Origin: Methylocaldum marinum
GTDB lineage: Bacteria; Pseudomonadota; Gammaproteobacteria; Methylococcales; Methylococcaceae
Reading direction: 5' to 3'
Length of the DNA: 64,000 nucleotides
Assembly: GCF_003584645.1 (NCBI RefSeq)
Contig: NZ_AP017928.1
Location: 584,981 to 648,980, forward strand
Below, in pieces: positions 42,933-51,119 of this stretch; position 1 is the first letter of the stretch, and every line of letters begins with the position of its first letter. The notes below the pieces were generated by a model that searched no databases, was not told where the DNA came from, and saw nothing but the letters and a program-made list of their open reading frames with translations. The position numbers and the translations under genes are program-made.

Positions 42933-44006
42933 TCAACGCGTACCGGCCGATGGAGGCTCGGTACCTTCCGGTTTCCGGGCGCTTTCCCAAACCGCATCGG
43001 GTTCCACGGTCGCACCTGCAGGGAAGTAATCCAGGCTGGCGCTTAAAACGTGGCCGGAGTTCTTGTCCCGCGCATAGGCTTCGCGGTCGATGATCGACTT
43101 CTTCGCCGCCTGACGTAGACAGCCAGCCTGAACCGGCGCTTTGACATCCCGCTTGCGGGCGCCGAAGTCCACGTAGCCGCAGTCGAAATGGACTTCCTTC
43201 ACGGCGGGATCGTCGGCCTTGAGAGGAGAATACTCCTGCCCCCGCTTTTTGATCTCGTCCAGAGAGAGCACCTTCTGGGCTTGGCCGGTTTTCTCGTAGC
43301 GAGGCCAATCGAAATCGAACCCTACCGGCTGGCCGTCGTTAGCGAAGAGGACGGCGATCTTGGAACCGCCGCCGACCACGGGCAGTCCGCCGACGGTGCG
43401 GGTGAACACCACGGTGCTGGCCTGAACCATCTCCGGATCCATTCGGGCACCCGGTTTGGTGGAACCGCCGCCGGTCACTTCGAACCGACTGAAGAAAGAT
43501 ACCAGTTGCTCATCCTCACCCAAGGCCACCAAATCGCGGAGGTTTTCCTCGATGAAATTCCGCCCCATTTTCTCCAGTTGCTCTTGCGAGAAACGTTCTG
43601 CCACGGGACGCGCCAGCTTGGCGCCGGTCTCGCTCAAGTAGCGGTAGTTGCGATAGCGCACGCTGCTCCCATCGGCGAACACCTGTAGATGCCAGCCTTC
43701 GTCGCTGACCAGGGAGATCTGCTTCTCGTTCGCTTCCTTCCGATAGCGGTCCGAGGTATGCACAGCACTAGGCAGGGAATGGAACCGGCTCAGCAGTTCC
43801 GACGCTATCTTCTCGGCGCCCGGCCCTTGGACACGGCTCAACAAGGATACCTCGTCCAATCCCACGCCGACTCGCCGGGAGCGCTCCTCGGAAGCGATCC
43901 GCTCCGGGTAGTCGGCAGCGTACGAAGCGCCGGAGATCAGGGAAAGCCCCGCGGCGGCGAGCAGGGGGGCGACGGTCTTGTGTTTGAGGTCATGCAGAGT
44001 TTTCAT
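42933..44006 (-). CDS. Exported protein of unknown function, partner of the DUF6345-like gene
   Basis: A 357-residue protein from the ATG at 44006, chosen because MKTLHDLKHKTVAPLLAAAGLSLISGASYA is a clean signal peptide ending in Ala-x-Ala; the frame extends upstream to 44159. The mature part begins ADYPERIASEERSRRVG and contains GWHLQVFADGSSVRYRNYRY, KPGARMDPEMVQASTVVFTRTVGGLPVVGGGSKIAVLFANDGQPVGFDFDWPRY and two cysteines (HFDCGYVDF, QAGCLRQ). The middle resembles a PepSY/propeptide-like beta region (VVFTRTVGGLPVVGGGSKIAV), suggestive of an inhibitor or propeptide module; this is inference. It lies 44 bases after the caspase-like gene. Confidence 0.7.
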   Translation of the reverse strand: MKTLHDLKHKTVAPLLAAAGLSLISGASYAADYPERIASEERSRRVGVGLDEVSLLSRVQGPGAEKIASELLSRFHSLPSAVHTSDRYRKEANEKQISLVSDEGWHLQVFADGSSVRYRNYRYLSETGAKLARPVAERFSQEQLEKMGRNFIEENLRDLVALGEDEQLVSFFSRFEVTGGGSTKPGARMDPEMVQASTVVFTRTVGGLPVVGGGSKIAVLFANDGQPVGFDFDWPRYEKTGQAQKVLSLDEIKKRGQEYSPLKADDPAVKEVHFDCGYVDFGARKRDVKAPVQAGCLRQAAKKSIIDREAYARDKNSGHVLSASLDYFPAGATVEPDAVWESARKPEGTEPPSAGTR

Positions 44007-44050
44007 GGTTTCGGTCACCTGGATTCGGTTGGGAAAAGTCATACGGCACA

Positions 44051-44830
44051 TCAGAGATCGCTCCAATATCGGTAGCAGTAGTACGTGATGGCACCGTCGC
44101 GCAGTCGCCCATAGCTTGTGTAGTTCTGCCAGGTCATGTTGTCCCGCCGGCTCGCGCAACTGGCCGCACTGTTCCCGGTCGCCATGACGGTGACGTCCTG
44201 GCTGGTCGCCCAGTCCGAGTTGGCGTCCTTCCAGGCGTACTGGATGGTGTGCTTTTTCTGCAGGTTGTCGGCGAAATCCTCGCCGGTCTCGTCGGTGGTG
44301 ATGGAGTCGTACAGCTTGTCATGGCTGCCTAGAGCGATGCGGAGTCCCCCGCGGAAGATGGCGCCCATTCGAGTCCACATCTTGCCATCGTTGAACTTGA
44401 GCGTTTCGCAGGCATAGGTGGCCAGAATGCTCAACCCATAGGACTCGTCGCCCAACCGCATCTGGGTGGAGTCGGCGCGGGTGTTCTTGTTCCACATGGT
44501 CCACACCGACCGGTCGGACCAACCTCCGCCGTGAGTGCTGGCATAGAAAAGGTTGACATTGTCCAGGGTGAGTTGGTCGCCGCCGGTTTCCCACCACCAT
44601 TTGGCATCGTGGAGGTTGTAGTAGAAGACCTTGGTGTCGGTATCGTCCAATTCGTTATTGAACCAGCCGCAGCGTTTCCAGACATGCGGGAGTTCATCCC
44701 GCCAGTTGTTCTCGTAGTCGGACTGACAGCCCGTGCCGAAGCGCGCCGCGGCTTCCGTCTCGAAGCTCAGGGCCATTCCGAATCCGAAAAGCGCCAGAAG
44801 GCTCAGGGAATGTTTCTTGCCGGGAATCAT
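44051..44830 (-). CDS. Exported DUF6345-like protein with caspase-type His-Gly/Ala-Cys signature
   Basis: A 259-residue protein with a signal peptide (SLLALFGFGMALSFETEA). A strand-like stretch LDNVNLFYASTHGGGWSD ends in His-Gly (His about residue 98), and a second hydrophobic stretch YGLSILATYACETLKF ends in Ala-Cys (Cys about 143). Two hydrophobic blocks ending in HG and AC are the catalytic dyad pattern of clan CD peptidases (caspase, gingipain, legumain). Several extra cysteines (CQSDYENNW, KRCGWF, SCASRR, YYCYRYW) suggest disulfides. I recall this as like DUF6345, of unknown function; protease activity is inferred, not shown. A strong GGAGAGAG site precedes the ATG. It leads a run of three exported-protein genes. 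Confidence 0.7.
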   Translation of the reverse strand: MIPGKKHSLSLLALFGFGMALSFETEAAARFGTGCQSDYENNWRDELPHVWKRCGWFNNELDDTDTKVFYYNLHDAKWWWETGGDQLTLDNVNLFYASTHGGGWSDRSVWTMWNKNTRADSTQMRLGDESYGLSILATYACETLKFNDGKMWTRMGAIFRGGLRIALGSHDKLYDSITTDETGEDFADNLQKKHTIQYAWKDANSDWATSQDVTVMATGNSAASCASRRDNMTWQNYTSYGRLRDGAITYYCYRYWSDL

Positions 44831-45464
44831 ATCTCTCTCCTTACCTTATATATGTTTTAATAATGCCGATTCCAGTCATATAACTGACATGGAAAGTACA
44901 AAAAGGAGCAGATAATAGGTAATAGCGGTGCCTATATTGGTTATTTCTGCATCCACTTCCATACTTCGCTGGAAGTGACTAATATCCTAAGTAATCAAGG
45001 CGGCTATTTCTGTGATGTATTCACTGGTGGAAAGGGAATATTACCAATGCTCTTTCATGCAAGAAGCGGCCTATAGCCTATTCTCATATTCCGCTATGCC
45101 AGGGAGAGTCGAAAACGGAGCATGAGGGAAAGGGGGGAGCGCTGTAAGTCAAGGCGAATGACGTCACCCCGGCAGGGAATTTCGGGGTCCGGAAACCATG
45201 GTCGGCAGAGGCGTGTCACGTCCATCGGAACGTGCCCCTGTGAGAAGAACATCGGAAAGCCGTGTCCGGAAAGTTGTGCGCAGGGTTTGACGAGAGGAAA
45301 GACCGACAGGACTACGTTTCCACCAATGAGGCACCGCCCGGGAAAAAGCCGGTAACCGAGATTGGGCGGCGTACGGCCAAGACAGCCTGCCCTCTACTTT
45401 ACGTCGTGCGCACAAAAGGAGGCACTTTTCCGTCGGCGTTGATGCTGCGGGATCGTCGCGATTT
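44831..45464. other. Intergenic stretch, no gene seen
   Basis: The promoter side of the three-gene set on the minus strand, with AT-rich sequence near 44860-45010 (CATTCTTCCA-type motifs absent; no clear -35/-10 found). Frames on both strands from 45120 to 45530 look random. Confidence 0.5.
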
Positions 45465-45665
45465 TTATTGGCTAGCCGATCGCGTCTCGATTCCCGGGTG
45501 GGGGAGTGGTTTGGTGCAGAGCTCATCCAGGTAAAGCTTTATGTCGGTTCGTGAGGGATGGGTAAGAAGGGCTGCTTGCAATACCTGAATTGCTTTGCTC
45601 ATGTTGCCATACGCGACATAAACGCGTGCTGCAACCATTGGGTCGACGATGGTGCTACGTAACAT
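45465..45665 (-). CDS. Short TPR-like protein or fragment, 66 aa
   Basis: Reads MLRSTIVDPMVAARVYVAYG, then NMSKAIQVLQAALLTHPSRTDIKLYLDELC. This is one tetratricopeptide-like helix pair, much like C-terminal repeats of larger proteins, so it may be a remnant. No signal peptide and no good ribosome site. Surrounding DNA is AT-rich and gene-poor. Confidence 0.4.
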   Translation of the reverse strand: MLRSTIVDPMVAARVYVAYGNMSKAIQVLQAALLTHPSRTDIKLYLDELCTKPLPHPGIETRSASQ

Positions 45666-46395
45666 GTTGGTATAGCAGTCCGTTAATGGTCAATGATCTA
45701 TCCGAAACTGTAAATCTTGGAGATATCGAAATGGCTTGTAAAACGAAATAGATAAAAAGGAATAAAATTGACAATCCAATCAGATAAAAAATCAGTATTA
45801 GCCATCACGAAAGCTCATTTCTCATATCAAATGGGATCATGAGAAAAAGGCTGGAAAGCAATGGGATCAGGCTAAGAATCAGGTACCTGAAACCGCCTAC
45901 GATGGATGTTCTAAACTTTATCGCGTTCATGGCTGACGAGGTGTGGAAAAACCCCGCTTTTGAACAATTGTGTGTCTGTAACCCGTTGATTAGTCACGAG
46001 CGAAATTTTCGCCTTGAGAATTTTTCTACAGCCTCAACGCTCGCCATAACCGGCGCACAAAACGCCGAATGCGGCGGCCGCGCCGACATGTCCAGAGGGG
46101 GACGCAATTCCTTGCAACTCCGCCCTCTCCGGCTGCCTCGCGCATAGTGAAACCGCGGGGCGTCGATCGTCGTTTAGACGCGGCGCCTGCCCATTCGCCA
46201 AACGAGGCAGAGCCGGCCGGTAAAGACTCTATCGCGGCTGGCTCAAATGATCCTCGGCGGGCTGTTGCCGCGGCACCGTGCCGGCCATGCCGGTGATCCG
46301 GGAATAGTCATCCGCGGGGTCGGAACTGTATCCCGAAAACGTCGCACCGGTACTTGTCTGGTCTTCAGGAGGCAGTCCCGGCTTCAGGGGCGAAA
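45666..46395. other. Gene-poor, partly AT-rich stretch
   Basis: Bases 45690-45840 are strikingly AT-rich compared with the window. One plus-strand frame (45839-46147) is listed separately at low confidence. A minus-strand frame of about 55 codons ending at 46229 (…GMAGTVPRQQPAEDHLSQPR) directly follows the SIMPL gene but lacks a normal start. Confidence 0.5.
45839..46147 (+). CDS. Possible hypothetical protein, 102 aa
   Basis: A frame opening MRKRLESNGIRLRIRYLKPP with a plausible helical middle (MDVLNFIAFMADEVWKNPAFEQL) but a random-looking Arg/Gly-rich second half. No family recognised and no clear ribosome site. The first 70 codons lie in AT-rich DNA, the rest in GC-rich DNA, so it may run across a junction. 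Kept only as a candidate. Confidence 0.25.
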   Translation: MRKRLESNGIRLRIRYLKPPTMDVLNFIAFMADEVWKNPAFEQLCVCNPLISHERNFRLENFSTASTLAITGAQNAECGGRADMSRGGRNSLQLRPLRLPRA

Positions 46396-47121
46396 TCAAT
46401 CGGTGAGATAGAAGGTGATGGTCGTGACGAGCCGGACATCTTTTTCAATGCGTTTGGTGTCGCCGTATTCCTCGCCGACATCGCGAATGACGAAACCGCC
46501 TTGCCGTGCATCCCTGATGCCGCCCACTTTCACGCCCGCGTCGGAGGCAAACTGATTGGCGGCGACGCGAGCGTTCATCGTGGCTTCCTTCACCATCTCG
46601 GGTTTAATCTCGTTCAACTTCGTGAAGTGATAAGTCGGCGCATCATTCTGTATGTCGAGCCCCTGAGCGATCAGGCGATTCAGTTTCGATCTCACCTCCG
46701 ACACCAAGCGGACTTTTCGGGTTTCGACGTCGATTGATCCGACCAGTTCGTGCCGCTCCTCGACCAGCGTTTGCTTGTCGTCCCGGAACTCTTTCTTTTC
46801 ATAGTCGATGACACCGGGCGAAACTTCCGCGTCTTCAAAGCCGCTCTCGAGAATCAGCGAAACGATCCGCGCCCGATCCGCTTCCGACTTTTCATACAGC
46901 TCCGACACCGGAGTCGTTCCGCTTCCGGACACGGTGTACCGGATCTGCCAATGGGCCAGATCCGCCTCGACCCGCTTCTCCGCCAGACCCTTCACTTCCG
47001 CCGTATTAATCCCGACCTTGGCGTTATATAGCGTTTGCCCCACGAAGTAGCCGGCCACCCCGATCCCCAGAGAGAGCATTACAGTAGCCAATAGAATTTC
47101 AATTCGGCCAAAGTTGTTCAT
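46396..47121 (-). CDS. SIMPL-domain (DUF541) protein
   Basis: A 241-residue protein with one N-terminal membrane anchor (ILLATVMLSLGIGVAGYFVGQTL) and a periplasmic SIMPL domain: VKGLAEKRVEADLAHWQIRYTV at the start, then SEADRARIVSLILESGFEDAEVSPG, and MVKEATMNARVAANQFASDAGVKVGGIRDARQGGFVI, the family's hallmark. Family members are periplasmic or outer-membrane proteins implicated in oxidative-stress or signalling roles, with no firm reaction. ATG at 47121 (a TTG precedes it). It is monocistronic as far as seen. Confidence 0.88.
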   Translation of the reverse strand: MNNFGRIEILLATVMLSLGIGVAGYFVGQTLYNAKVGINTAEVKGLAEKRVEADLAHWQIRYTVSGSGTTPVSELYEKSEADRARIVSLILESGFEDAEVSPGVIDYEKKEFRDDKQTLVEERHELVGSIDVETRKVRLVSEVRSKLNRLIAQGLDIQNDAPTYHFTKLNEIKPEMVKEATMNARVAANQFASDAGVKVGGIRDARQGGFVIRDVGEEYGDTKRIEKDVRLVTTITFYLTD

Positions 47122-47559
47122 CAAACCATCCCCTTGCTCAATGCCAAAAATTTCGGGTTTCTCGCACGTATTTCTTGTTCCGGAAGTTCAATCGGATTCA
47201 CGTCTTGTGCGGTAATTTGAGTTTTCTATGGTAGTCCAGTATAGGATAGGAAGAGCGAAGCGAACCCGATCAATCGCAAGCGATGCCTGTCCTGAGCTCC
47301 GTCGAAGGGCCTGGCCTGAGCTTGGTCGAAGGGCGATTCCCGATGGTGAGAACAGAAAATCGCGCTTTGTGCCTGAGCAATACAGAAAACTTCGAGGCAG
47401 GCTCGCACGAGTGTCGACAACCGGCGACCATCCCGATATTCCGCTCGCCGCTCTTCCGCGGCTCCGTCGTACACTCCGGGCGCCTGCGAATGTGCCAAAA
47501 AACGCGGGCGCGGAATTTGCTACGACTGCATTGCAAGTATCCAAATTGACGTATCGAGC
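47122..47559. other. Intergenic stretch with a dispersed repeat
   Basis: No gene. Positions 47285-47338 hold two adjacent copies of the CCTGAGC...GTCGAAGGGC motif, the same family as the core of the 26607-26719 element. The rest looks random. Confidence 0.6.
47285..47338. repeat. Two adjacent copies of the TCGAAGGG/CCTGAGC dispersed repeat
   Basis: CCTGAGCTCCGTCGAAGGGC is followed at once by CCTGAGCTTGGTCGAAGGGC, a direct duplication with two differences. The same motif in the opposite sense (CCCTTCGACTACGCTCAGGA) sits inside the 26607-26719 element, and a partial copy is near 51020. Confidence 0.75.
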
Positions 47560-48195
47560 ATGAAACTACTCCCAGACGATCTCAGCAAGATCGTAAACAT
47601 CACGCTGACCCACTATAACCAACATGCGCAGGAGTTCCGGAACGGAACGTGGAACCACGATGTCAGTCAGAACATCGATGCGCTGCTGCGCCATATCGAA
47701 AACGATCCGCCTTTCAAGATTCTCGACTTCGGCTGCGGACCGGGACGCGACCTCAGGGAGTTCGTCAGGCGCGGCCATATCGCGGTGGGACTCGAGGGGG
47801 CTGAGCGTTTTGCCGACATGGCGCGGGCCGAGACTGAATGCGAGGTCTGGCAGCAGGACTTTCTCCGGCTCGACCTTCCGCCCGGCTTCTTCGACGGCGT
47901 GTTTGCCAATGCGACAATGTTTCACATTCCGTCCCAGGAACTGCCGAGGGTGCTCGGCGAGTTGTACGCGACGCTCAAGCCGGGCGGCGTCCTGTTCAGT
48001 TCCAACCCGCGCGGCAACAACGAGGAAGGCTGGAATCGCGGCCGCTACGGCGCCTATCATGATCTCGATGGATGGCGCCGGCGAATGACCGCAGCAGGTT
48101 TCGTGGAACTCGAGCATTTTTACCGGCCCCCCGGCTTGCCACGAGCGGAACAACCCTGGCTTGCCAGCGTGTGGCGACGCCCGAATACCCTTTAA
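47560..48195 (+). CDS. Class I SAM-dependent methyltransferase
   Basis: A 211-residue soluble enzyme. Motif I is KILDFGCGPGRDLREFVRRG (about residues 53-72), the acidic loop is VGLEGAERFADMA, and motif post-I/II are WQQDFLRLDLPPGFFDGVFANATMFHIP and ELYATLKPGGVLFSSNPRG. This is the UbiE/Methyltransf_11 pattern. The substrate is unknown. It stands alone, with repeat-bearing intergenic DNA upstream and a gene-free stretch downstream. Confidence 0.9.
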   Translation: MKLLPDDLSKIVNITLTHYNQHAQEFRNGTWNHDVSQNIDALLRHIENDPPFKILDFGCGPGRDLREFVRRGHIAVGLEGAERFADMARAETECEVWQQDFLRLDLPPGFFDGVFANATMFHIPSQELPRVLGELYATLKPGGVLFSSNPRGNNEEGWNRGRYGAYHDLDGWRRRMTAAGFVELEHFYRPPGLPRAEQPWLASVWRRPNTL

Positions 48196-48499
48196 GGATA
48201 ATCTGGTTAAGTCCTTCGATGGTCCAGGACAGGCCCTTCGACTCGGCTGGACCGGCCATTGCCGCTACCGGGTTCTTTGGCGGAAGCTCCGAGACAGTCC
48301 GGCTTGACGGGCTAGTTCGAGACGCTCCGAAAGACCGCATCATTGTCGGGAATCGGCGTCATCATGGTGCGGTTTGCGTTTGCAAAAGCGGATTGTTCAG
48401 GGTGCAGGATGAACGAACGGAAGGCGAGAGCGGCAGGTTTCGAGTTTGTCGGAAATCGCTCCATTGGCTGTTTCGAAATCGTCCTGTGTTCGAAATGCA
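48196..48499. other. Intergenic, no gene seen
   Basis: Bases 48220-48265 carry a degenerate TCGAAGGG-like repeat (CCTTCGACTCGG). No frame resembles a protein. Confidence 0.5.
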
Positions 48500-48685
48500 C
48501 TACCGTTGCGCCTTGCCGATCCGGTACTTCTGCCGATATCTCTTCGACAGCCGTTTCCCGTGTTCTTCACATAGAAATCGGTGCTCGCCGGTCAGTCCGG
48601 GCACGTTCATGGGCTTTCTGAGATCGTACACTGCCGGCTGGCGGCATTGTTCGCCGACCCAGCACAAAGGCGTATGGTTATACAT
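48500..48685 (-). CDS. Small Cys-containing basic protein, 61 aa
   Basis: MYNHTPLCWVGEQCRQPAVY, then DLRKPMNVPGLTGEHRFLCEEHGKRLSKRYRQKYRIGKAQR. Cys 8, Cys 14, Cys 39 and His 42 could form one zinc site, and the C-terminus is strongly basic, so nucleic-acid binding is possible. An excellent ribosome site (GAGGGGAAAGG) ends a few bases before the ATG, which is why I accept this short frame. Family not recognised. Confidence 0.5.
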   Translation of the reverse strand: MYNHTPLCWVGEQCRQPAVYDLRKPMNVPGLTGEHRFLCEEHGKRLSKRYRQKYRIGKAQR

Positions 48686-48861
48686 GCGTCCTTTCCCCTC
48701 TTCATAACGATACGAAAAAGATAGTCAAGCAAAAAGCAGACCATCCAAGTCCATTCGATAGGCTTGGTCGAGCCGGTATCGTCCCGGCAGGGCACTCGGG
48801 CCGGTCGACCAACCCGGGTGTAAGGCCCACTGGGGATACACCGACAAAGTGTGCGCCGAAT

Positions 48862-49416
48862 TTATTGCACTATTACTTCGGGCCAGACTTGTATAAAGCC
48901 GTTCCGGTTCGGCATCGTGACTCGCGGCAATGTACCGGCGTTCATTTCCTCCCGCTCGCCGATGATATCGTTGATAAGCAAGAGATAAGCCGTGACCGCG
49001 TAAACTTGATCGTCGTTCAGGCTACGCGGTGCATGTAAAGGCATCGAGCGGCGGATGAAATCGAACAAGGTGGTGGCGTAAGGCCAATAAGTACCGATGT
49101 TTTTGTCCGGATGGGGACCGGTCAGCAAACCGCCTCCGGCGAGCTCCCCGGCGCTCCCGCCGATGCCGGCGGGACCGTGGCAGGATGCACACACCGCGTC
49201 GTATACCGGCTTGCCTTCCCGAGCCGTGCCTTGGCCGGGCGGGAGGCCGGAGCCGTCGGGAAAGACGTTGATGTCCTGGCCGGCGATTTCTCCGGGCGAA
49301 GCGGGACGCCCGAGCTTGGGGCCTTCCGGGGCGGCGCCTGCGGCCGCGTTCATGCCGAGCCAAAGTGTCGCCGCCAGCCACCAGGGTGACCGGCTCGGGG
49401 CGGGATGCTTACCCAT
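48862..49416 (-). CDS. Sulfite dehydrogenase cytochrome c subunit (SoxD/SorB-like)
   Basis: A 184-residue periplasmic cytochrome with signal peptide (WLAATLWLGMNAAAGA). The haem motif is CASCH (about residues 77-81), and ligand Met lies in RSMPLHAPRSLNDDQVYAVTAYLL, the usual C-terminal signature of this group. It receives electrons from the molybdenum subunit encoded just upstream; the two genes overlap by eight bases. The C-terminus NRNGFIQVWPEV is like SoxD-type cytochromes but the second haem domain of true SoxD is absent. Confidence 0.88.
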   Translation of the reverse strand: MGKHPAPSRSPWWLAATLWLGMNAAAGAAPEGPKLGRPASPGEIAGQDINVFPDGSGLPPGQGTAREGKPVYDAVCASCHGPAGIGGSAGELAGGGLLTGPHPDKNIGTYWPYATTLFDFIRRSMPLHAPRSLNDDQVYAVTAYLLLINDIIGEREEMNAGTLPRVTMPNRNGFIQVWPEVIVQ

Positions 49417-50689
49417 ACGTGTGACTCACGCTGCCATCGGCGGCCACCGCCCAACAGACGATGGCGTTATAGTGGAAATAACCATGCCGTCCGCGTTCCG
49501 CGATCAACGCCTCGCGTTCAGGCTGCACATATCCGGTTTCGTCGACGGCGCGGCTTTTGAGCACCAGGGGCGCGCCGTTCCAGCGCCAGGGCAGGCGGAA
49601 ACGCGTGAAACATTGGGGCAGGACGGGATCCTGCAACGCGGCTTCCGCCCAGCTACGACCGCCGTCGGCGGAGATCTCGACCCGCTTGATCCGGCCCCGG
49701 CCGCTCCAGGCGAGGCCGCTGATCTGGTAAAGGCCGGGACCGTGAAGATGCCGGCCCGGCGAGGGAAAGGTGATGATCGACTTGGCCTCCATCACGAAGG
49801 TGAATTGCCGGGCCTTGCCCGAGGGCAGTAACTCGGTGTACTTGGCGGTTTCGTTGCGGGCCATGACCGGGCCGGTCGCCGCCTGCAAGCGGCGCAGCCA
49901 CTTCACGCTGAGTACCGCTTCCCATCCCGGCACGATCAGCCGCAAAGGATAGCCATTCTCGGGACGCAGCCGCTCGCCGTTTTGATAAAGCGCGAGCACA
50001 GCGTCGTCCAAGGCTTTTTCGACCGGGATGCTGATGTTCATGGCTGCCGCATCGGCACCTTCGGCAACGAGCCAGCGGGCGTCGGGCCGCAGTCCCGCCT
50101 CATCGAGGATGATGGCGAGGGGAACGCCGGTCCACTCGCTGCACGATGCCAGACCGTGGAAATAGCCGACGGGCGTCTGTATGGGTTCCTCGTGCCAGCC
50201 GGCGTTGCTGTTGCCGCCGCATTCGACGAAGCAGAGGCGCGAGACCATCGGATAGCGCAGGAGGTCGTTGACGCCGAATGACAGAGGGTTTTCGACCAGC
50301 CCGTGAATCAATAAGCGGTGTCGATGCGGATCGATCTGCGGTACACCGTTATGGTGCCGTTCGAAATGAAGGCCGTTGGGGGTAACGATCCCTTCGAGCT
50401 TGTGCAGGGGAGTCCAGGAAATTCCGTTGCCGGGTGCGGCGGAATTGGCCGAGATCCAGCGTATGGCTTCCTTTTCGTGAGGCGAGGGGACGCCATAGTT
50501 GGTGAAAGGCTCGCCCGGCGTTTTCATCCAGGGCGGCGGTTCGTCCGCCGAAGCCCGAAAGGGGCGTCCGACGAGCGCGGCGCCGGCTCCGAAACTCAAA
50601 CCCTTCTTCAGAAACAGTCGACGGTCCAATAAACCCCCATCGGCGGCGGGTGGCAAGTTTTCGGGCTCGTTTGCCTTCTTGTCGCTCAT
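49409..50689 (-). CDS. soxC: Sulfite dehydrogenase molybdenum subunit (SoxC-like)
   Basis: A 426-residue periplasmic enzyme of the sulfite oxidase fold. A twin-arginine signal (DRRLFLKKGLSFGAGAALVG, about 22-41) implies export folded with molybdopterin. The Mo-ligand Cys is in RLCFVECGGNSNAGW (about residue 153). The dimerisation domain carries SGRGRIKRVEISADGGRSWAEA and FTRFRLPWRWNG, and the C-terminus GYFHYNAIVCWAVAADGSV is typical of SoxC. It likely oxidises sulfite, or sulfane bound to a carrier; no soxYZ, soxB or soxA is in the window, so it may work as a stand-alone sulfite dehydrogenase. Confidence 0.92.
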   Translation of the reverse strand: MSDKKANEPENLPPAADGGLLDRRLFLKKGLSFGAGAALVGRPFRASADEPPPWMKTPGEPFTNYGVPSPHEKEAIRWISANSAAPGNGISWTPLHKLEGIVTPNGLHFERHHNGVPQIDPHRHRLLIHGLVENPLSFGVNDLLRYPMVSRLCFVECGGNSNAGWHEEPIQTPVGYFHGLASCSEWTGVPLAIILDEAGLRPDARWLVAEGADAAAMNISIPVEKALDDAVLALYQNGERLRPENGYPLRLIVPGWEAVLSVKWLRRLQAATGPVMARNETAKYTELLPSGKARQFTFVMEAKSIITFPSPGRHLHGPGLYQISGLAWSGRGRIKRVEISADGGRSWAEAALQDPVLPQCFTRFRLPWRWNGAPLVLKSRAVDETGYVQPEREALIAERGRHGYFHYNAIVCWAVAADGSVSHTYG

Positions 50690-51119
50690 TGCGCAACCTT
50701 TATTTTTGCAAGTAAACGCTTGTCGATCTTACTCTGAATCGGAAGGCGCCATGGTGGCGTGGGGGAGAAAAAGTTTCTCGCCTTTCAGTCGAGAATCGGT
50801 AAGATTCCTTGGCGAGGCGATAATCGAAGCAGCGTGCGGGAGCGGGACATGACCGCCTGCCCCGGACACCAAGAAGAATCTTAACGACAAATCAAGGTAA
50901 TGGTTAAGGCAATACAAAAGAGCAAGAAACCTGGTCAAACCGGCCGCAGCCCATTAGGCGCAGCCAAGGACGCTCTGAACGAGTCGAAAGCGATGATAGC
51001 GATTCCGCGGGTTCAGGAGCACTTTCGACAAGCTCGCCGCGGACGAAATCAGAATGTTCCCGTTCGTTTTGAGCCTGTCGGGCGACTTGATCGGAGCTTT
51101 CTTGAATGGGTGGCGGGCG
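50690..51119. other. Divergent intergenic region between soxC and the DUF2232 gene
   Basis: Holds the promoters of both directions presumably, though no clear hexamers were found. A frame at 50900-51127 is open but composition and overlap with the next gene argue against it. A partial TCGACAAGCTCG repeat scrap lies near 51030. Confidence 0.5.

Noticed and set aside
46229..46401. Minus-strand frame of about 55 codons behind the SIMPL gene
   Set aside because: Reads plausibly (GMAGTVPRQQPAEDHL) but has no normal start codon or family; kept as a note only.
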